From JAWCLZ01 sp037443105 (lineage in GTDB: Archaea > Halobacteriota > JAWCLZ01), in assembly GCA_037443105.1 (NCBI GenBank), contig JBBIOZ010000020.1:1-23695 (forward strand): a stretch of 23,695 nucleotides of DNA. Reading direction: 5' to 3'. Shown piece by piece: positions 13,339 through 23,695 of the stretch. Below the pieces are notes generated by a model. That model was not told the origin of the DNA and ran no database searches. It was given only the letters and a program-made list of their open reading frames with translations. The position numbers and the translations under genes are program-made. How positions within the stretch are numbered: position 1 is the stretch's first letter; the number at the start of each line of letters is the position of its first letter.

Positions 13339-14220
13339 ATGTTTGAAGGAGTTATTCCAGCACTCGTTACACCTTTTACAAAGGATAATAAGGTTGATGA
13401 GGATGGATTGAGGAGGAATATTGAATTCGTGATCAAGGGTGGAGTATCAGCCATAGTGCCCTGCGGTACAACTGGGGAGGCAGCAACTCTCTCTTTTGAT
13501 GAGCACAAACGCGTGATAGATATAGCCATAAGTGCGTCGAAGGTACCGGTAATCGCTGGCACTGGTTCGAATAGCACAGCTGAGGCAATTGAGCTTACTA
13601 GATATGCAGATAAAGCAGGGGCCGATGCTTGCTTGGTGATCTCGCCATATTACAACAAGCCAAATCCAACTGGACTTGAAATGCACTATCGAGAACTCCA
13701 CAAGGTAACAGATCTGCCGATAATATTATACAACGTCCCAGGGCGAACTGGTAGAAATGTAACGCCAGCTGAAGTGGCAAAGCTGGCGAAAGAAGGAATT
13801 ATAGCAGGGGTAAAGGAAGCAAGTGGCGATATCTCGCAGATCTCTGATGTCATAAGGCTAACTCGAGATATAAAAGGCTTTTCAGTGCTCTCAGGCGATG
13901 ATAAACTAACACTGCCGGTTTTAGCACTTGGAGGCCACGGGGTAATTTCTGTTGCAGCAAATCTAGTTCCAGAATATATGTGCGCGATGTACAATGCTTT
14001 TAAGAAGGGGGATCTGAAAAAAGCGCAGGAAATCCACTTCAAGCTATCTCCCCTGTTCAAAGACCTCTTCATTGAAACAAATCCAATTCCAATTAAAACA
14101 GCGATGAGCTGGAAAGGCCTCGCTTCAGGTGGCGTTCGCCTCCCACTCGGGCCTATGAGTAAGGAAAATGAGGATATTTTGAGGAGAACCATCGAGGCGC
14201 TGGGTGAATACAGTGATTAA
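13339..14220 (+). CDS. dapA: 4-hydroxy-tetrahydrodipicolinate synthase
   Basis: Condenses pyruvate with aspartate semialdehyde, the first committed step of the diaminopimelate/lysine branch. The 293-residue protein has the class I aldolase features: GTTGEAATL (43-51) with the substrate-binding Thr pair, SPYYNKP (102-108), YNVPGRTG (131-138), and the Schiff-base Lys159 in GVKEASGD. Ribosome site GGGAAGGT precedes ATG 13339. The last 17 bases overlap the dapB start. The neighbour dapB makes the following step, confirming the pathway role. Confidence 0.96.
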   Translation: MFEGVIPALVTPFTKDNKVDEDGLRRNIEFVIKGGVSAIVPCGTTGEAATLSFDEHKRVIDIAISASKVPVIAGTGSNSTAEAIELTRYADKAGADACLVISPYYNKPNPTGLEMHYRELHKVTDLPIILYNVPGRTGRNVTPAEVAKLAKEGIIAGVKEASGDISQISDVIRLTRDIKGFSVLSGDDKLTLPVLALGGHGVISVAANLVPEYMCAMYNAFKKGDLKKAQEIHFKLSPLFKDLFIETNPIPIKTAMSWKGLASGGVRLPLGPMSKENEDILRRTIEALGEYSD

Positions 14221-14980
14221 AGTAGCAGTTACCGGCGCTGCCGGAAGAATGGGGACTTTAATCATAGATAACGTTCTCAAAGCTGGAGATATGAAACTTG
14301 TGGGCGCATTTGACATCAAAAATATAGGAAAGCAAGTTGGCGATGTTAAAATCATGGATGTGAAGTACCTCGATGGCGCGTTGAAGGAATTAAAGCCAGA
14401 TGTACTCATCGATTTCACAGTTGCAAGCGGTGCGGTGGAGAATGTGAAAACCGCCGCTAGGAACAAGGTTAACCTAGTGGTTGGAACCACTGGCTTCACC
14501 GATGAACAGAGAAGGGAGATGGAGCAAGCCATAGGAAAAAATGTGGCCGCAGTAATCTCCTCTAATTTCTCAGTTGGAGTGAATGTATTCTGGAAAATAC
14601 TGGAATTTGCAGCAGGCTATCTAAGGGACTTCGATATTGAGATCTTAGAAGCTCATCATAGATTTAAAAAAGATGCTCCGAGTGGCACCGCAAAAACTTC
14701 AGCTGAAATAATTTTAAAAGCACTTAAAAAGGAACTTGCACTCACATATGGCAGAGAGGGATTGAAAGAACGCGGAGCAGAGATCGGCATCCATGCGATA
14801 AGAGCCGGCGATATAGTCGGTGAGCATACAGTGCTTTTCGCAGGCGATGGCGAGCGCATAGAGATTACCCATAGAGCGCATTCTAGGCAGGCCTTCGCAA
14901 GCGGCGCTATTAAAGCAGCGAGATGGGTGGTTACCGCTGAAAAAGGATTGCATAGTTATTCCGAAGTGCTCGGATTATAA
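14204..14980 (+). CDS. dapB: 4-hydroxy-tetrahydrodipicolinate reductase
   Basis: Reduces the dapA product with NAD(P)H. 258 residues: the N-terminal Rossmann motif GAAGRMG (11-17), VIDFT-like LIDFT (68-72), GTTGFTD (94-100), and the catalytic region HHRFKKDAPSGTA (151-163) with the H151/H152 pair, K155 and the Gly-Thr loop. The GTG at 14204 is preceded by GAGG six bases upstream, inside dapA; a GTG at 14213 is a shorter alternative. Overlap with dapA indicates coupled translation. No other lysine gene is nearby. Confidence 0.95.
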   Translation: MNTVIKVAVTGAAGRMGTLIIDNVLKAGDMKLVGAFDIKNIGKQVGDVKIMDVKYLDGALKELKPDVLIDFTVASGAVENVKTAARNKVNLVVGTTGFTDEQRREMEQAIGKNVAAVISSNFSVGVNVFWKILEFAAGYLRDFDIEILEAHHRFKKDAPSGTAKTSAEIILKALKKELALTYGREGLKERGAEIGIHAIRAGDIVGEHTVLFAGDGERIEITHRAHSRQAFASGAIKAARWVVTAEKGLHSYSEVLGL

Positions 14981-15125
14981 AGGGGGACCTGTTTTTCTTC
15001 CAAAGCTTCTGGAGTGCCATGGTTTGCAGCATGGAAAAGCTCTATGACCGGTGAATTTCAAAAGATTTATAATCAAATATGCACTGACTATTGGAAGCAT
15101 ATCAAAAGATGGAGGAATTTAAAAA
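14981..15125. other. Intergenic region: dapB end and ferredoxin promoter
   Basis: A T-run (CTGTTTTTCTTCC, about 14989-15001) follows dapB and could end transcription. A weak hairpin, CCATG/CATGG, lies around 15019-15036. TTTATAAT at 15066-15073 is a probable TATA box for the ferredoxin. GGAGG at 15111-15115 is its ribosome site. Confidence 0.45.
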
Positions 15126-15308
15126 ATGGTTGCAAAAGTAGATCTTGATGCATGCGTTGGATGCGGGACTTGCAAGGATGAGTGTCCGAGTGGTGCGATA
15201 ACGATAAACAATGAAAAGGCAGTTGTAGACCCAAATCTCTGCGTCGACTGCGGCACCTGCATCGAAGCCTGCCCATCTGGCGCTATAAAGGTAGAAGAAG
15301 CCAAGTAG
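15126..15308 (+). CDS. 2[4Fe-4S] ferredoxin
   Basis: A 60-residue bacterial-type ferredoxin with two classical cluster motifs: C10-x2-C13-x2-C16-x3-C20-P and C39-x2-C42-x2-C45-x3-C49-P. The two halves are near-duplicates (CGTCKDECPSGAI and CGTCIEACPSGAI), as expected of the ancestral fold. It would be a cytoplasmic low-potential carrier, plausibly for Hdr or related redox enzymes in this organism. The stop codon TAG lies in the loop of the terminator hairpin at 15298-15318. Confidence 0.95.
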   Translation: MVAKVDLDACVGCGTCKDECPSGAITINNEKAVVDPNLCVDCGTCIEACPSGAIKVEEAK

Positions 15309-15318
15309 TGCTTGGCTT
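15298..15318 (+). terminator. Hairpin terminator spanning the ferredoxin stop codon
   Basis: AAGCCAAG (15298-15305) pairs perfectly with CTTGGCTT (15311-15318). The five-base loop TAGTG contains the TAG stop, and TCTTT follows. It stands between convergent genes and could act in both directions. Confidence 0.6.
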
Positions 15319-15334
15319 TCTTTAAGGCCTCAGA

Positions 15335-16048
15335 TCATCCCCGCGTTATACAGTCAGGTCTAAGTGACACTCTCACGATTTTGGGGATTTTATTCCAAGC
15401 AGCCACGGTATCCTTTATTATCACCAAGGCTCCTTCAACGCCCTCGATCCCTTTAATGCAGTCAAACGCTTTCTCCACGCTCGATTTATCCTTTACTTCG
15501 TTGCCAAGAGCAGTGGCGCAGGCATCTGCGAGGGATGCGTTGCTTGCAATAACTGTAGCTGCATCTGCATTTCCAAAGCTTATTGACGGGCCAACTGTGC
15601 CTGAAGAGGTGCAAATCCCAATGGGCTCAGTCCTAGGCTCGAGGAGAAAGCCTAGGTTTTTAAAAGGCGATTCACCGGCGTAAATTCCGATAACTGTTTC
15701 TCTATTATTTAGAATTGCGATATCCCCCCCATTCTCTACGATAGCGTGGGAAGCTCCATTTGCTATCATTGCCTCAACTGCAAGCTCTGCAATGGCACCT
15801 GCAACCGCTGCCATGGGTCCAACTCTTGCTTTTCTAGCTGCCTCGCACATCAATCTTACAATCTCAGGCGCTCCTTCCCTGCATTCATAGGGTTCGAGGG
15901 TGATTTTAAAAAAAGGATCTATGGAGATATACTGCTCCAGCTGCTTTCGATGATATTTTATACTTTTAATTGCTGCAGCTATATGTCTCTCTTCGTCTGC
16001 AATTAATGTAGCTATAGTTTCCTTCAGCTGAAAGCGCTTGCGTATCAT
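15335..16048 (-). CDS. UPF0280 / COG2122 ApbE-like protein of homocysteine biosynthesis
   Basis: 237 residues of the UPF0280 (COG2122) family, related to ApbE-type flavin transferases. The signature IVENGGDIAI and the later CTSSGTVGPSISFGNADAATVIA (split by several variable positions in the family) are clear. In Methanosarcina acetivorans the COG2122 protein is required, with COG1900 and NIL-ferredoxin proteins, for making homocysteine from aspartate semialdehyde. The start ATG overlaps the NIL-ferredoxin stop (ATGA), so this is the third gene of the operon. Its exact role, substrate handling or flavinylation, is not established. Family assignment is firm. Confidence 0.92.
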   Translation of the reverse strand: MIRKRFQLKETIATLIADEERHIAAAIKSIKYHRKQLEQYISIDPFFKITLEPYECREGAPEIVRLMCEAARKARVGPMAAVAGAIAELAVEAMIANGASHAIVENGGDIAILNNRETVIGIYAGESPFKNLGFLLEPRTEPIGICTSSGTVGPSISFGNADAATVIASNASLADACATALGNEVKDKSSVEKAFDCIKGIEGVEGALVIIKDTVAAWNKIPKIVRVSLRPDCITRG

Positions 16049-16431
16049 CTTGAAAGCGAAAGTGCTCTATGCGGGCAGGAGTGGATGCATGCGCCGCATT
16101 GAACACAGTGACTTTCATTTAAATTCACTGTCCAGTCTTTATTGAAGGAGAAGACCTTGAGTGGACAGACGCTTATACAAGCTCCGCAGTGCACGCATTC
16201 TTCATCGCTTCGGATAATTGGCTTCTCAAGTTTGCAAACATCCACTCCTAGCTCGCTGAATGTTTTGAAAACTTGATCCACAGCCTCATTTGGCACATCC
16301 ACAACCACTTCACCGGAGGTTGCCTCAACATGGGCTCTCACTATATTAATTAGAACTCTGGTTCTCAGAATCGCTGTGGCGATCACCGGCTCTTTAATTA
16401 CCCTTGTGTTAAACCGCAGCAATAGCTTCAT
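16045..16431 (-). CDS. NIL domain plus 2[4Fe-4S] ferredoxin protein of homocysteine biosynthesis
   Basis: 128 residues. The first ~70 form a NIL domain (ferredoxin-like fold originally named from MetN transporters). C79, C82, C85, C89 and C109, C112, C115, C119 then ligate two [4Fe-4S] clusters (CVHCGACISVCP and CVQCGACIHSCP). In methanogens this protein type is thought to supply electrons for reducing a persulfide on the COG1900 partner. ATG 16431 overlaps the upstream stop by ATGA; its own stop overlaps the COG2122 start the same way. Operon order COG1900, NIL-ferredoxin, COG2122 is visible and strongly supports the pathway. Confidence 0.93.
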   Translation of the reverse strand: MKLLLRFNTRVIKEPVIATAILRTRVLINIVRAHVEATSGEVVVDVPNEAVDQVFKTFSELGVDVCKLEKPIIRSDEECVHCGACISVCPLKVFSFNKDWTVNLNESHCVQCGACIHSCPHRALSLSR

Positions 16432-17933
16432 ATTCCCTCCTTCCTCGCGAAGAGTTTGCTAAGGTCTTCGCTGGTTATTATTCCCACCACTTTATGTTCT
16501 TTATCGATCACCGGCAATGCTGAGATATTATACTGCTCCAGCTTCCTAGCGGCTAGATCTATCGGGTCATCTGGGGTAACTGTTATTACATTTTTGGTCA
16601 TTATTGGCTCGATTTTATCTTTCTTGTTCGCTGCCACTGCTTTGGAGATATCCCAAGAGGTCACAATCCCTATAAGCTTGCCATCGTCGCTCACAACTGG
16701 AAGATGATTGAACTCTTCTCTTATGATTATCTTCGCAGCTTGCTCTATACTTGTGTCTATTTTTATCGTCCGAACTTGCTTATTCATTATATCCTTGACA
16801 AGGGGTGCTTCTTTGGTCATCTTCATTGGCTTGAAGGTGGTGGAGAGTGGAATTCTATCAACTGGATTTGAAAGATAGAATTCCCCCTTCTCTATCCAAG
16901 CTTTCAGAGTCTCAGCGACTTTCCTCGCAAGATGGTGACTTGAGAGTGGAGATGTCGAAACTTCTATCCCATTTATCTCTATAGCTCCGGACTTTAGCTC
17001 TTCATAGGTTACTTTTCTTAAAATTGGTCTGACTCGCCTTGCAACGCCATAATCTAAAACATTTGTCACAATATCGCGATCGGATATTGCAGTGTTCCTC
17101 GCTATTCTTTCATTTAAAACTGGAATGGGGATTCCTAGGCCGACGTAGAGTGTGGTGCCATATTTATGAAAAGTTGCACCTCGCAAAAACTCTTTTTTCA
17201 TTTTTTTCAGATCCCCAGTCACCATGAGCGTTCCGAAATTGTTCATAGGGTCATGCTGCGTTCCTTCTCCAATCACATAGCCCTGTGCGCCGCAGAGGAA
17301 AATTCTGGTGCCAATTCCAATGGTTTCAAACTCTGGATCGTTAAATATGGGCGAGAGGATGCCTGCTCCTGAATATGTAACATTGCCGAAGTTGGGAAGC
17401 AAAGTTCCCATGTATGTATACAGCGTGCGATCTGTGGAATTTGTTGCTGCAACATAGCGCTGATAAGCATTTCTGGGATTTAGCATGATCGCTTGATTTA
17501 CATCTTCAAGTGTTATTGTTGTTTCTATGCTTCTCCTTGGATAGCAATCTGTACCATATGCAATTGCTTTAAGCTCGACTGATTTACCTGCGACTAGGTC
17601 TTCGATAACGTGTCCTCCGCCGTATTCCATTCCTTTTGTCTCTGAAAGCTGAGTCGCACCTAGGTATGCATCGACTGCTGCAACTCCCGTATAGGCTTCA
17701 ACATCATTGAGCCAGATTCGCTGCATTTTTATAGGCGGATCCGCGTGTCCAAAATTGAACCATGCACCAGAAGAGCACATTGCTCCAAAAGTGCCGGTTG
17801 TGACAACATCAACTTCCTTTGCTGCTTTCTCAACGCCCTTCTCTCTAACAATATCCACCATTTCCTCAGCTGTTACAACACAAACACTGCCATCTTTAAT
17901 GCGTTCGTTGATCTCCTCAATTGTCTTAACCAT
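16428..17933 (-). CDS. COG1900 (DUF39) homocysteine biosynthesis protein with two CBS domains
   Basis: About 501 residues from ATG 17933 (a TTG at 17939 would add two residues). The first ~370 residues are the DUF39/COG1900 domain, which acts in turning aspartate semialdehyde and sulfide into homocysteine in methanogens. C53 (FGAMCSSGAW) and C130 (TDCYPRRSIETT) fall at the positions of the two conserved cysteines implicated in persulfide chemistry. Two CBS domains follow (about 382-500), with IMNKQVRTIKIDTS and PIMTKNVITVTPDDP starts; these usually bind adenine nucleotides or SAM and may regulate the enzyme. No Shine-Dalgarno is visible and AT-rich sequence at 17941-17990 probably holds the promoter. 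Other methionine genes are absent here. Confidence 0.94.
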   Translation of the reverse strand: MVKTIEEINERIKDGSVCVVTAEEMVDIVREKGVEKAAKEVDVVTTGTFGAMCSSGAWFNFGHADPPIKMQRIWLNDVEAYTGVAAVDAYLGATQLSETKGMEYGGGHVIEDLVAGKSVELKAIAYGTDCYPRRSIETTITLEDVNQAIMLNPRNAYQRYVAATNSTDRTLYTYMGTLLPNFGNVTYSGAGILSPIFNDPEFETIGIGTRIFLCGAQGYVIGEGTQHDPMNNFGTLMVTGDLKKMKKEFLRGATFHKYGTTLYVGLGIPIPVLNERIARNTAISDRDIVTNVLDYGVARRVRPILRKVTYEELKSGAIEINGIEVSTSPLSSHHLARKVAETLKAWIEKGEFYLSNPVDRIPLSTTFKPMKMTKEAPLVKDIMNKQVRTIKIDTSIEQAAKIIIREEFNHLPVVSDDGKLIGIVTSWDISKAVAANKKDKIEPIMTKNVITVTPDDPIDLAARKLEQYNISALPVIDKEHKVVGIITSEDLSKLFARKEGI

Positions 17934-18001
17934 ACACAATATAACAAGTAGTAATAAAATTAATCGTATTTATTATTTACGGTTATACATTTATGATTGG
18001 T

Positions 18002-19297
18002 TCAAAAACTAGGAAACTCATATGCCTCTAGCTCGTGGGTGAAGCAATAATGTACTTTTTGATATTCCCGCCTGAATTGAATTACCTCTTCTCTTATTTT
18101 CTCAGGCTTTTCCTTATCCATTATCAAGCGCTTGAAGAAATCAGCGATCTCCCTCATTTCCCTCTCTTTCATTCCAAGTCTAGTGAGTTCCTGAGATCCC
18201 AGTCTGATTCCCGAGGGATTTTTTGTCTTAGAAACATAGTCTTTTGGCAAAAGATTTTTATTAACAATGATATTTGCCTTTTCCAATTCCATTGCAAGCT
18301 TGGAAGCATCCCCAACTTTAGAAACATCCACCGCTATTTGATGTGATTCAGTGAAATCGAGCTCAGGGCAGCAGACATCGAAGCCTTTTTCATACAACGC
18401 CCTAGCAAGAGCTTTTGCATTAGCGATCGTTTGACGAGCATATGGCTTTGCAAATTTCTTCATCTCAGCGAGAGTAATCGCAAGCGCAGCAATGTGATGG
18501 AGGTGATGATTACTTGTGGTACCAGGGAATACCGCGCGATCTATATCTTCTGCGAGCTCTTTTCTACATAGAATTATGCCACCCTGTGGTCCAGGGAATG
18601 TTTTATGCGAGCTCGAGGTTACAACATCAGCTCCCTCTCTCAAGGGATCCTGGAATTTCCCTCCAGCAATCAAGCCAAGCACGTGCGCGGCATCATAAAT
18701 TATCCTCGCCCCTGTTTCATCCGCCGCTTCTCTGGCCTCTCTAACTGGATGGGGAAATAAAAACAAACTTGCACCAAATAATATTAAATTTGGCTTTTCA
18801 CGCTTAATCTTTTGAACCATTTTCTTTGAATCAATATTCATACTGTTAACATCAAATGGATGGTGTGTAATTCTAAGCTCTCTAATTCCAGCTGCCGAAT
18901 ATCTCGTATGGCTTATATGCCCGCCGTGGGGCACGGTTAGCGCCATAAGCAGATCCCCTGGCTTTGCAAGCGCAAAAAAAGCCGCTATATTGGCGTTAAC
19001 ACCTGAGATTGGCTGAAGATTTACATGCTCAGCTCGAAAAAGTTCTTTTGCCAGAGCAATTGCCCTCTCCTCAATCATATCGATATATCTGCAGCCTTGA
19101 TAGAAACGGTTGGAAACCTTGCCCTCAGCATATCGATGTGACAGATCAGATAAAAGCACCAGTCTAGCGGTTGGGCTGGTGATATTCTCACTCGCAATCA
19201 TGGGTAATGAGTTGCTAAATAAACGATGATGCTCCCTAATTGCATCCATTATATACTTCACATTTTCATCCCTGTAAACTGTTTTTCCTTTTTTCAT
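18002..19297 (-). CDS. glyA: Serine hydroxymethyltransferase
   Basis: PLP enzyme interconverting serine and glycine with transfer of the one-carbon unit to tetrahydrofolate or tetrahydromethanopterin. Length is 431 residues. Visible landmarks are SENITSP (36-42), RYAEGK (55-60), QGCRYID (67-73), PHGGHISH (123-130), YDAAHV (201-206) with PLP-binding D202 and H205, and the internal-aldimine Lys232 in SSSHKTFPGPQGG. Start ATG 19297 lacks a Shine-Dalgarno and is followed by a lysine-rich start. The upstream AT-rich sequence (19300-19335) would hold the promoter on the minus strand. It neighbours the homocysteine operon on the same strand, but with its own 60-base gap, so cotranscription is not certain. 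Confidence 0.96.
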   Translation of the reverse strand: MKKGKTVYRDENVKYIMDAIREHHRLFSNSLPMIASENITSPTARLVLLSDLSHRYAEGKVSNRFYQGCRYIDMIEERAIALAKELFRAEHVNLQPISGVNANIAAFFALAKPGDLLMALTVPHGGHISHTRYSAAGIRELRITHHPFDVNSMNIDSKKMVQKIKREKPNLILFGASLFLFPHPVREAREAADETGARIIYDAAHVLGLIAGGKFQDPLREGADVVTSSSHKTFPGPQGGIILCRKELAEDIDRAVFPGTTSNHHLHHIAALAITLAEMKKFAKPYARQTIANAKALARALYEKGFDVCCPELDFTESHQIAVDVSKVGDASKLAMELEKANIIVNKNLLPKDYVSKTKNPSGIRLGSQELTRLGMKEREMREIADFFKRLIMDKEKPEKIREEVIQFRREYQKVHYCFTHELEAYEFPSF

Positions 19298-19396
19298 ATA
19301 GATTCGAAAATAAATTAAGTAGTAAGAATAAAAGCTTTTTTGATGTTTGCTCCAAAGTTAGCAGCCATGCAGCAAAATTAAAAGCTTGAAAATAAG
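19298..19396. other. Intergenic region: 5S rRNA end and glyA upstream sequence
   Basis: On the minus strand T-rich sequence (CTTATTTTC, CTTTTAATTTTG) follows the 5S 3' end at 19397 and probably ends the rRNA operon. AT-rich sequence nearer 19310-19335 is the likely glyA promoter. No ORF is seen. Confidence 0.45.
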
Positions 19397-19527
19397 ATGG
19401 GCATAGCAGCGATCCGCTCTTCCCGAGGACTCGCGTACCTCAGTACAAAGCGGAACGCAGGCGAGCTTATCTTCTGGGTTCGGGATGGGACCAGGAGTTT
19501 CCTCGCCGCTATGGCCGCTATACCCAC
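19397..19527 (-). rRNA. rrf: 5S ribosomal RNA
   Basis: The minus strand has the archaeal 5S pattern. It begins GTGGGTATAGCGGCCATAGC, has the conserved CCCATCCCGAACCC-type loop (CCTGGTCCCATCCCGAAC), the GAGGTACGCGAGTCC region, and a closing stem where GGGTATAGC pairs with GCTATGCCC. Ends are set from the terminal helix and may be off by a few bases; total is about 130 nt. It is the last gene of the rRNA operon, placed after tRNA-Cys. Confidence 0.93.
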
Positions 19528-19550
19528 TTTTTGTGAGAGGTAACGTGGGG

Positions 19551-19558
19551 ATTTATGC
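19551..19558 (-). promoter_or_regulatory. TATA-like element ahead of 5S rRNA
   Basis: Minus strand GCATAAAT lies 24 bases upstream of the 5S 5' end, the normal spacing for an archaeal TATA box. It suggests 5S can be transcribed on its own as well as from the operon promoter. Confidence 0.4.
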
Positions 19559-19590
19559 ACCGTTCTTTTCTTTTCGATAACACTGCTGTC

Positions 19591-19611
19591 GAAAATCGCT
19601 GCACGATTTTC
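19591..19611 (-). repeat. Perfect hairpin between tRNA-Cys and 5S rRNA
   Basis: GAAAATCG (19591-19598) and CGATTTTC (19604-19611) are perfectly complementary around a five-base loop. No T-run follows, so it is more likely a processing or structural element than a terminator. Confidence 0.6.
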
Positions 19612-19639
19612 TACACTCGATTCCTACGGGAATTTCGCA

Positions 19640-19763
19640 AGCCAAGGTCCGGATTTGAACCGGAGTGTAGCCGCTTTCCGTAGTTTTCTTTGATACAAAC
19701 TTTCTTTTTCAAAAGAAAGTTTGGCTTCTGCAGGCGGCTGCGTAACCGCTCCGCCACCTTGGC
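19640..19763 (-). tRNA. tRNA-Cys (anticodon GCA) with a 52-nt intron
   Basis: The acceptor GCCAAGG pairs with CCTTGGC and the discriminator is U73, as expected for cysteine. A three-pair D stem GCG/CGC, anticodon stem GCCGC/GCGGC, and T-arm TCCGG/CCGGA complete a 72-nt mature tRNA. The anticodon loop starts CTGCAG, giving anticodon GCA. A 52-nt insertion after position 37, the canonical archaeal site, separates G37 from A38. The intron contains a long self-complementary hairpin (CAAACTTTCTTTT with AAAAGAAAGTTTG), visible on both strands. The bulge-helix-bulge at the splice junction is only partly regular, so exact ends of the intron are inferred from the canonical position. Confidence 0.93.
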
Positions 19764-19800
19764 TTGAGATGCAATCCAAAAGATACAACCCGAAATTCGC

Positions 19801-19811
19801 CTGGGTAGAGC
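19801..19811 (-). other. 23S rRNA processing stem, 3' side
   Basis: Minus strand GCTCTACCCAG, downstream of 23S, is perfectly complementary to the 5' side at 22767-22777. Together with TCTGGCA/TGCCAGA inside, it encloses the whole 23S gene, the arrangement cut by archaeal splicing endonuclease at a bulge-helix-bulge. Confidence 0.75.
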
Positions 19812-19814
19812 TAG

Positions 19815-22757
<2,943 letters not shown>

Positions 22758-22766
22758 AATGGTCGC

Positions 22767-22777
22767 GCTCTACCCAG
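22767..22777 (-). other. 23S rRNA processing stem, 5' side
   Basis: Minus strand CTGGGTAGAGC pairs over 11 bp with GCTCTACCCAG at 19801-19811. It is the 5' arm of the precursor stem around 23S. Confidence 0.75.
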
Positions 22778-22899
22778 TGAGCGTCCGGGTTGCATCTGTG
22801 CACGAATTCATCTGGCATCTCTGCCAATCCTTCCTTCCCCGGGGGCATTACACCTCCGGGTGCATCATTGGTATGTTATGCAGATTAATCTAAAGTTTG
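22778..22899. other. 23S to tRNA-Ala transcribed spacer
   Basis: The spacer has a GC-rich hairpin (CCCCGGGGG near 22838-22847 and CCTCCGGG near 22852-22859) and no ORF. It is part of the rRNA precursor on the minus strand. Confidence 0.45.
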
Positions 22900-22971
22900 T
22901 GGACTCGCTGGGATTTGAACCCAGGGCCTCCGCCTCGCAAAGGCGGCGCTCTTCCACTGAGCTACGAGCCC
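22900..22971 (-). tRNA. tRNA-Ala (anticodon UGC) in the 16S-23S spacer
   Basis: 72-nt cloverleaf with acceptor GGGCTCG/CGAGTCC including the G3:U70 pair and A73, D stem GCTC/GAGC, and anticodon stem CCGCC/GGCGG with loop TTTGCGA. The T-arm is TGGGTTCAAATCCCA. tRNA-Ala(UGC) in this spacer is common in Euryarchaeota. Confidence 0.97.
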
Positions 22972-23046
22972 CTACTTCAAATAAATGGGGCTCGCCCTTG
23001 AAGCCCTAGCAGTTTATCGGTTCCAACTGGCTCCGCCTTTTATCGC

Positions 23047-23695
<649 letters not shown>

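Noticed and set aside
13089..13577. 162-codon minus-strand ORF across rps17e and dapA
   Set aside because: Antisense shadow of two firmly identified genes; its product has no recognisable motif.
13686..14192. 168-codon minus-strand ORF opposite dapA
   Set aside because: Antisense to a clear enzyme gene, with no motif or ribosome site.
15312..15683. Plus-strand ORF starting in the ferredoxin terminator
   Set aside because: Antisense to the COG2122 gene, which matches its family over its full length.

Overview
This window is a piece of an archaeal, most probably euryarchaeal, chromosome. The signs are a 16S rRNA 3' end carrying the archaeal Arch915 probe region (about 23645-23664), ribosomal protein S17e, tRNA-Ala(UGC) in the 16S-23S spacer, an intron-containing tRNA-Cys, two heterodisulfide reductase HdrCB pairs, and the methanogen-type homocysteine operon. 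The mix of HdrBC, S17e-dapA-dapB and the COG1900/NIL-ferredoxin/COG2122 set points to a methanogen- or ANME-1/Syntropharchaeia-like lineage. That placement is inference. Many starts are TTG or GTG, and Shine-Dalgarno sites and TATA boxes are both common.

Layout. Positions 1-205 hold the start of a 3-methyladenine DNA glycosylase gene on the minus strand. Positions 436-1801 hold a ketopantoate reductase and a small membrane exporter. They converge with a two-part cyclophilin-like protein (1798-2469), which shares a bidirectional TATA tract with a zinc-ribbon locus (2576-3363). That locus looks like one gene broken by a frame change and an in-frame TGA, and it ends in a regular array of Cys repeats. 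A tRNA-Ala(CGC) follows at 3389-3460. Positions 3540-7705 on the minus strand encode a Tad/archaellum-type secretion motor: a two-F-domain membrane platform and an ATPase whose reading frame is split exactly between its N-terminal and RecA-like domains. A HerA-like ATPase diverges from it (7705-8979).

Positions 9539-13008 hold hdrC-hdrB of one type and then hdrC-hdrB of the classical methanogen type, with a 12-cysteine ORF on the opposite strand between them. No hdrA is present, so these subunits would have to work with a catalytic or flavin partner encoded elsewhere. Next come rps17e-dapA-dapB (translation plus lysine/diaminopimelate synthesis), a 2[4Fe-4S] ferredoxin closed by a hairpin terminator, the three-gene homocysteine operon on the minus strand with ATGA overlaps, and glyA. 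Aspartate semialdehyde is the shared precursor of the dapA and homocysteine branches.

The right end is the rRNA operon on the minus strand, transcribed 16S (partial) - tRNA-Ala(UGC) - 23S - tRNA-Cys(GCA, 52-nt intron) - 5S. The 23S gene is enclosed by a visible processing stem, and 5S has a TATA-like element of its own. No stretch over 300 bases lacks a gene. I saw no CRISPR array, insertion sequence or integrase. The best candidates for unusual biology are the split secretion ATPase with a Cys-rich N-terminus, the broken Cys-repeat gene, the paired Hdr modules with the embedded Cys-rich ORF, and the tRNA-Cys arrangement.
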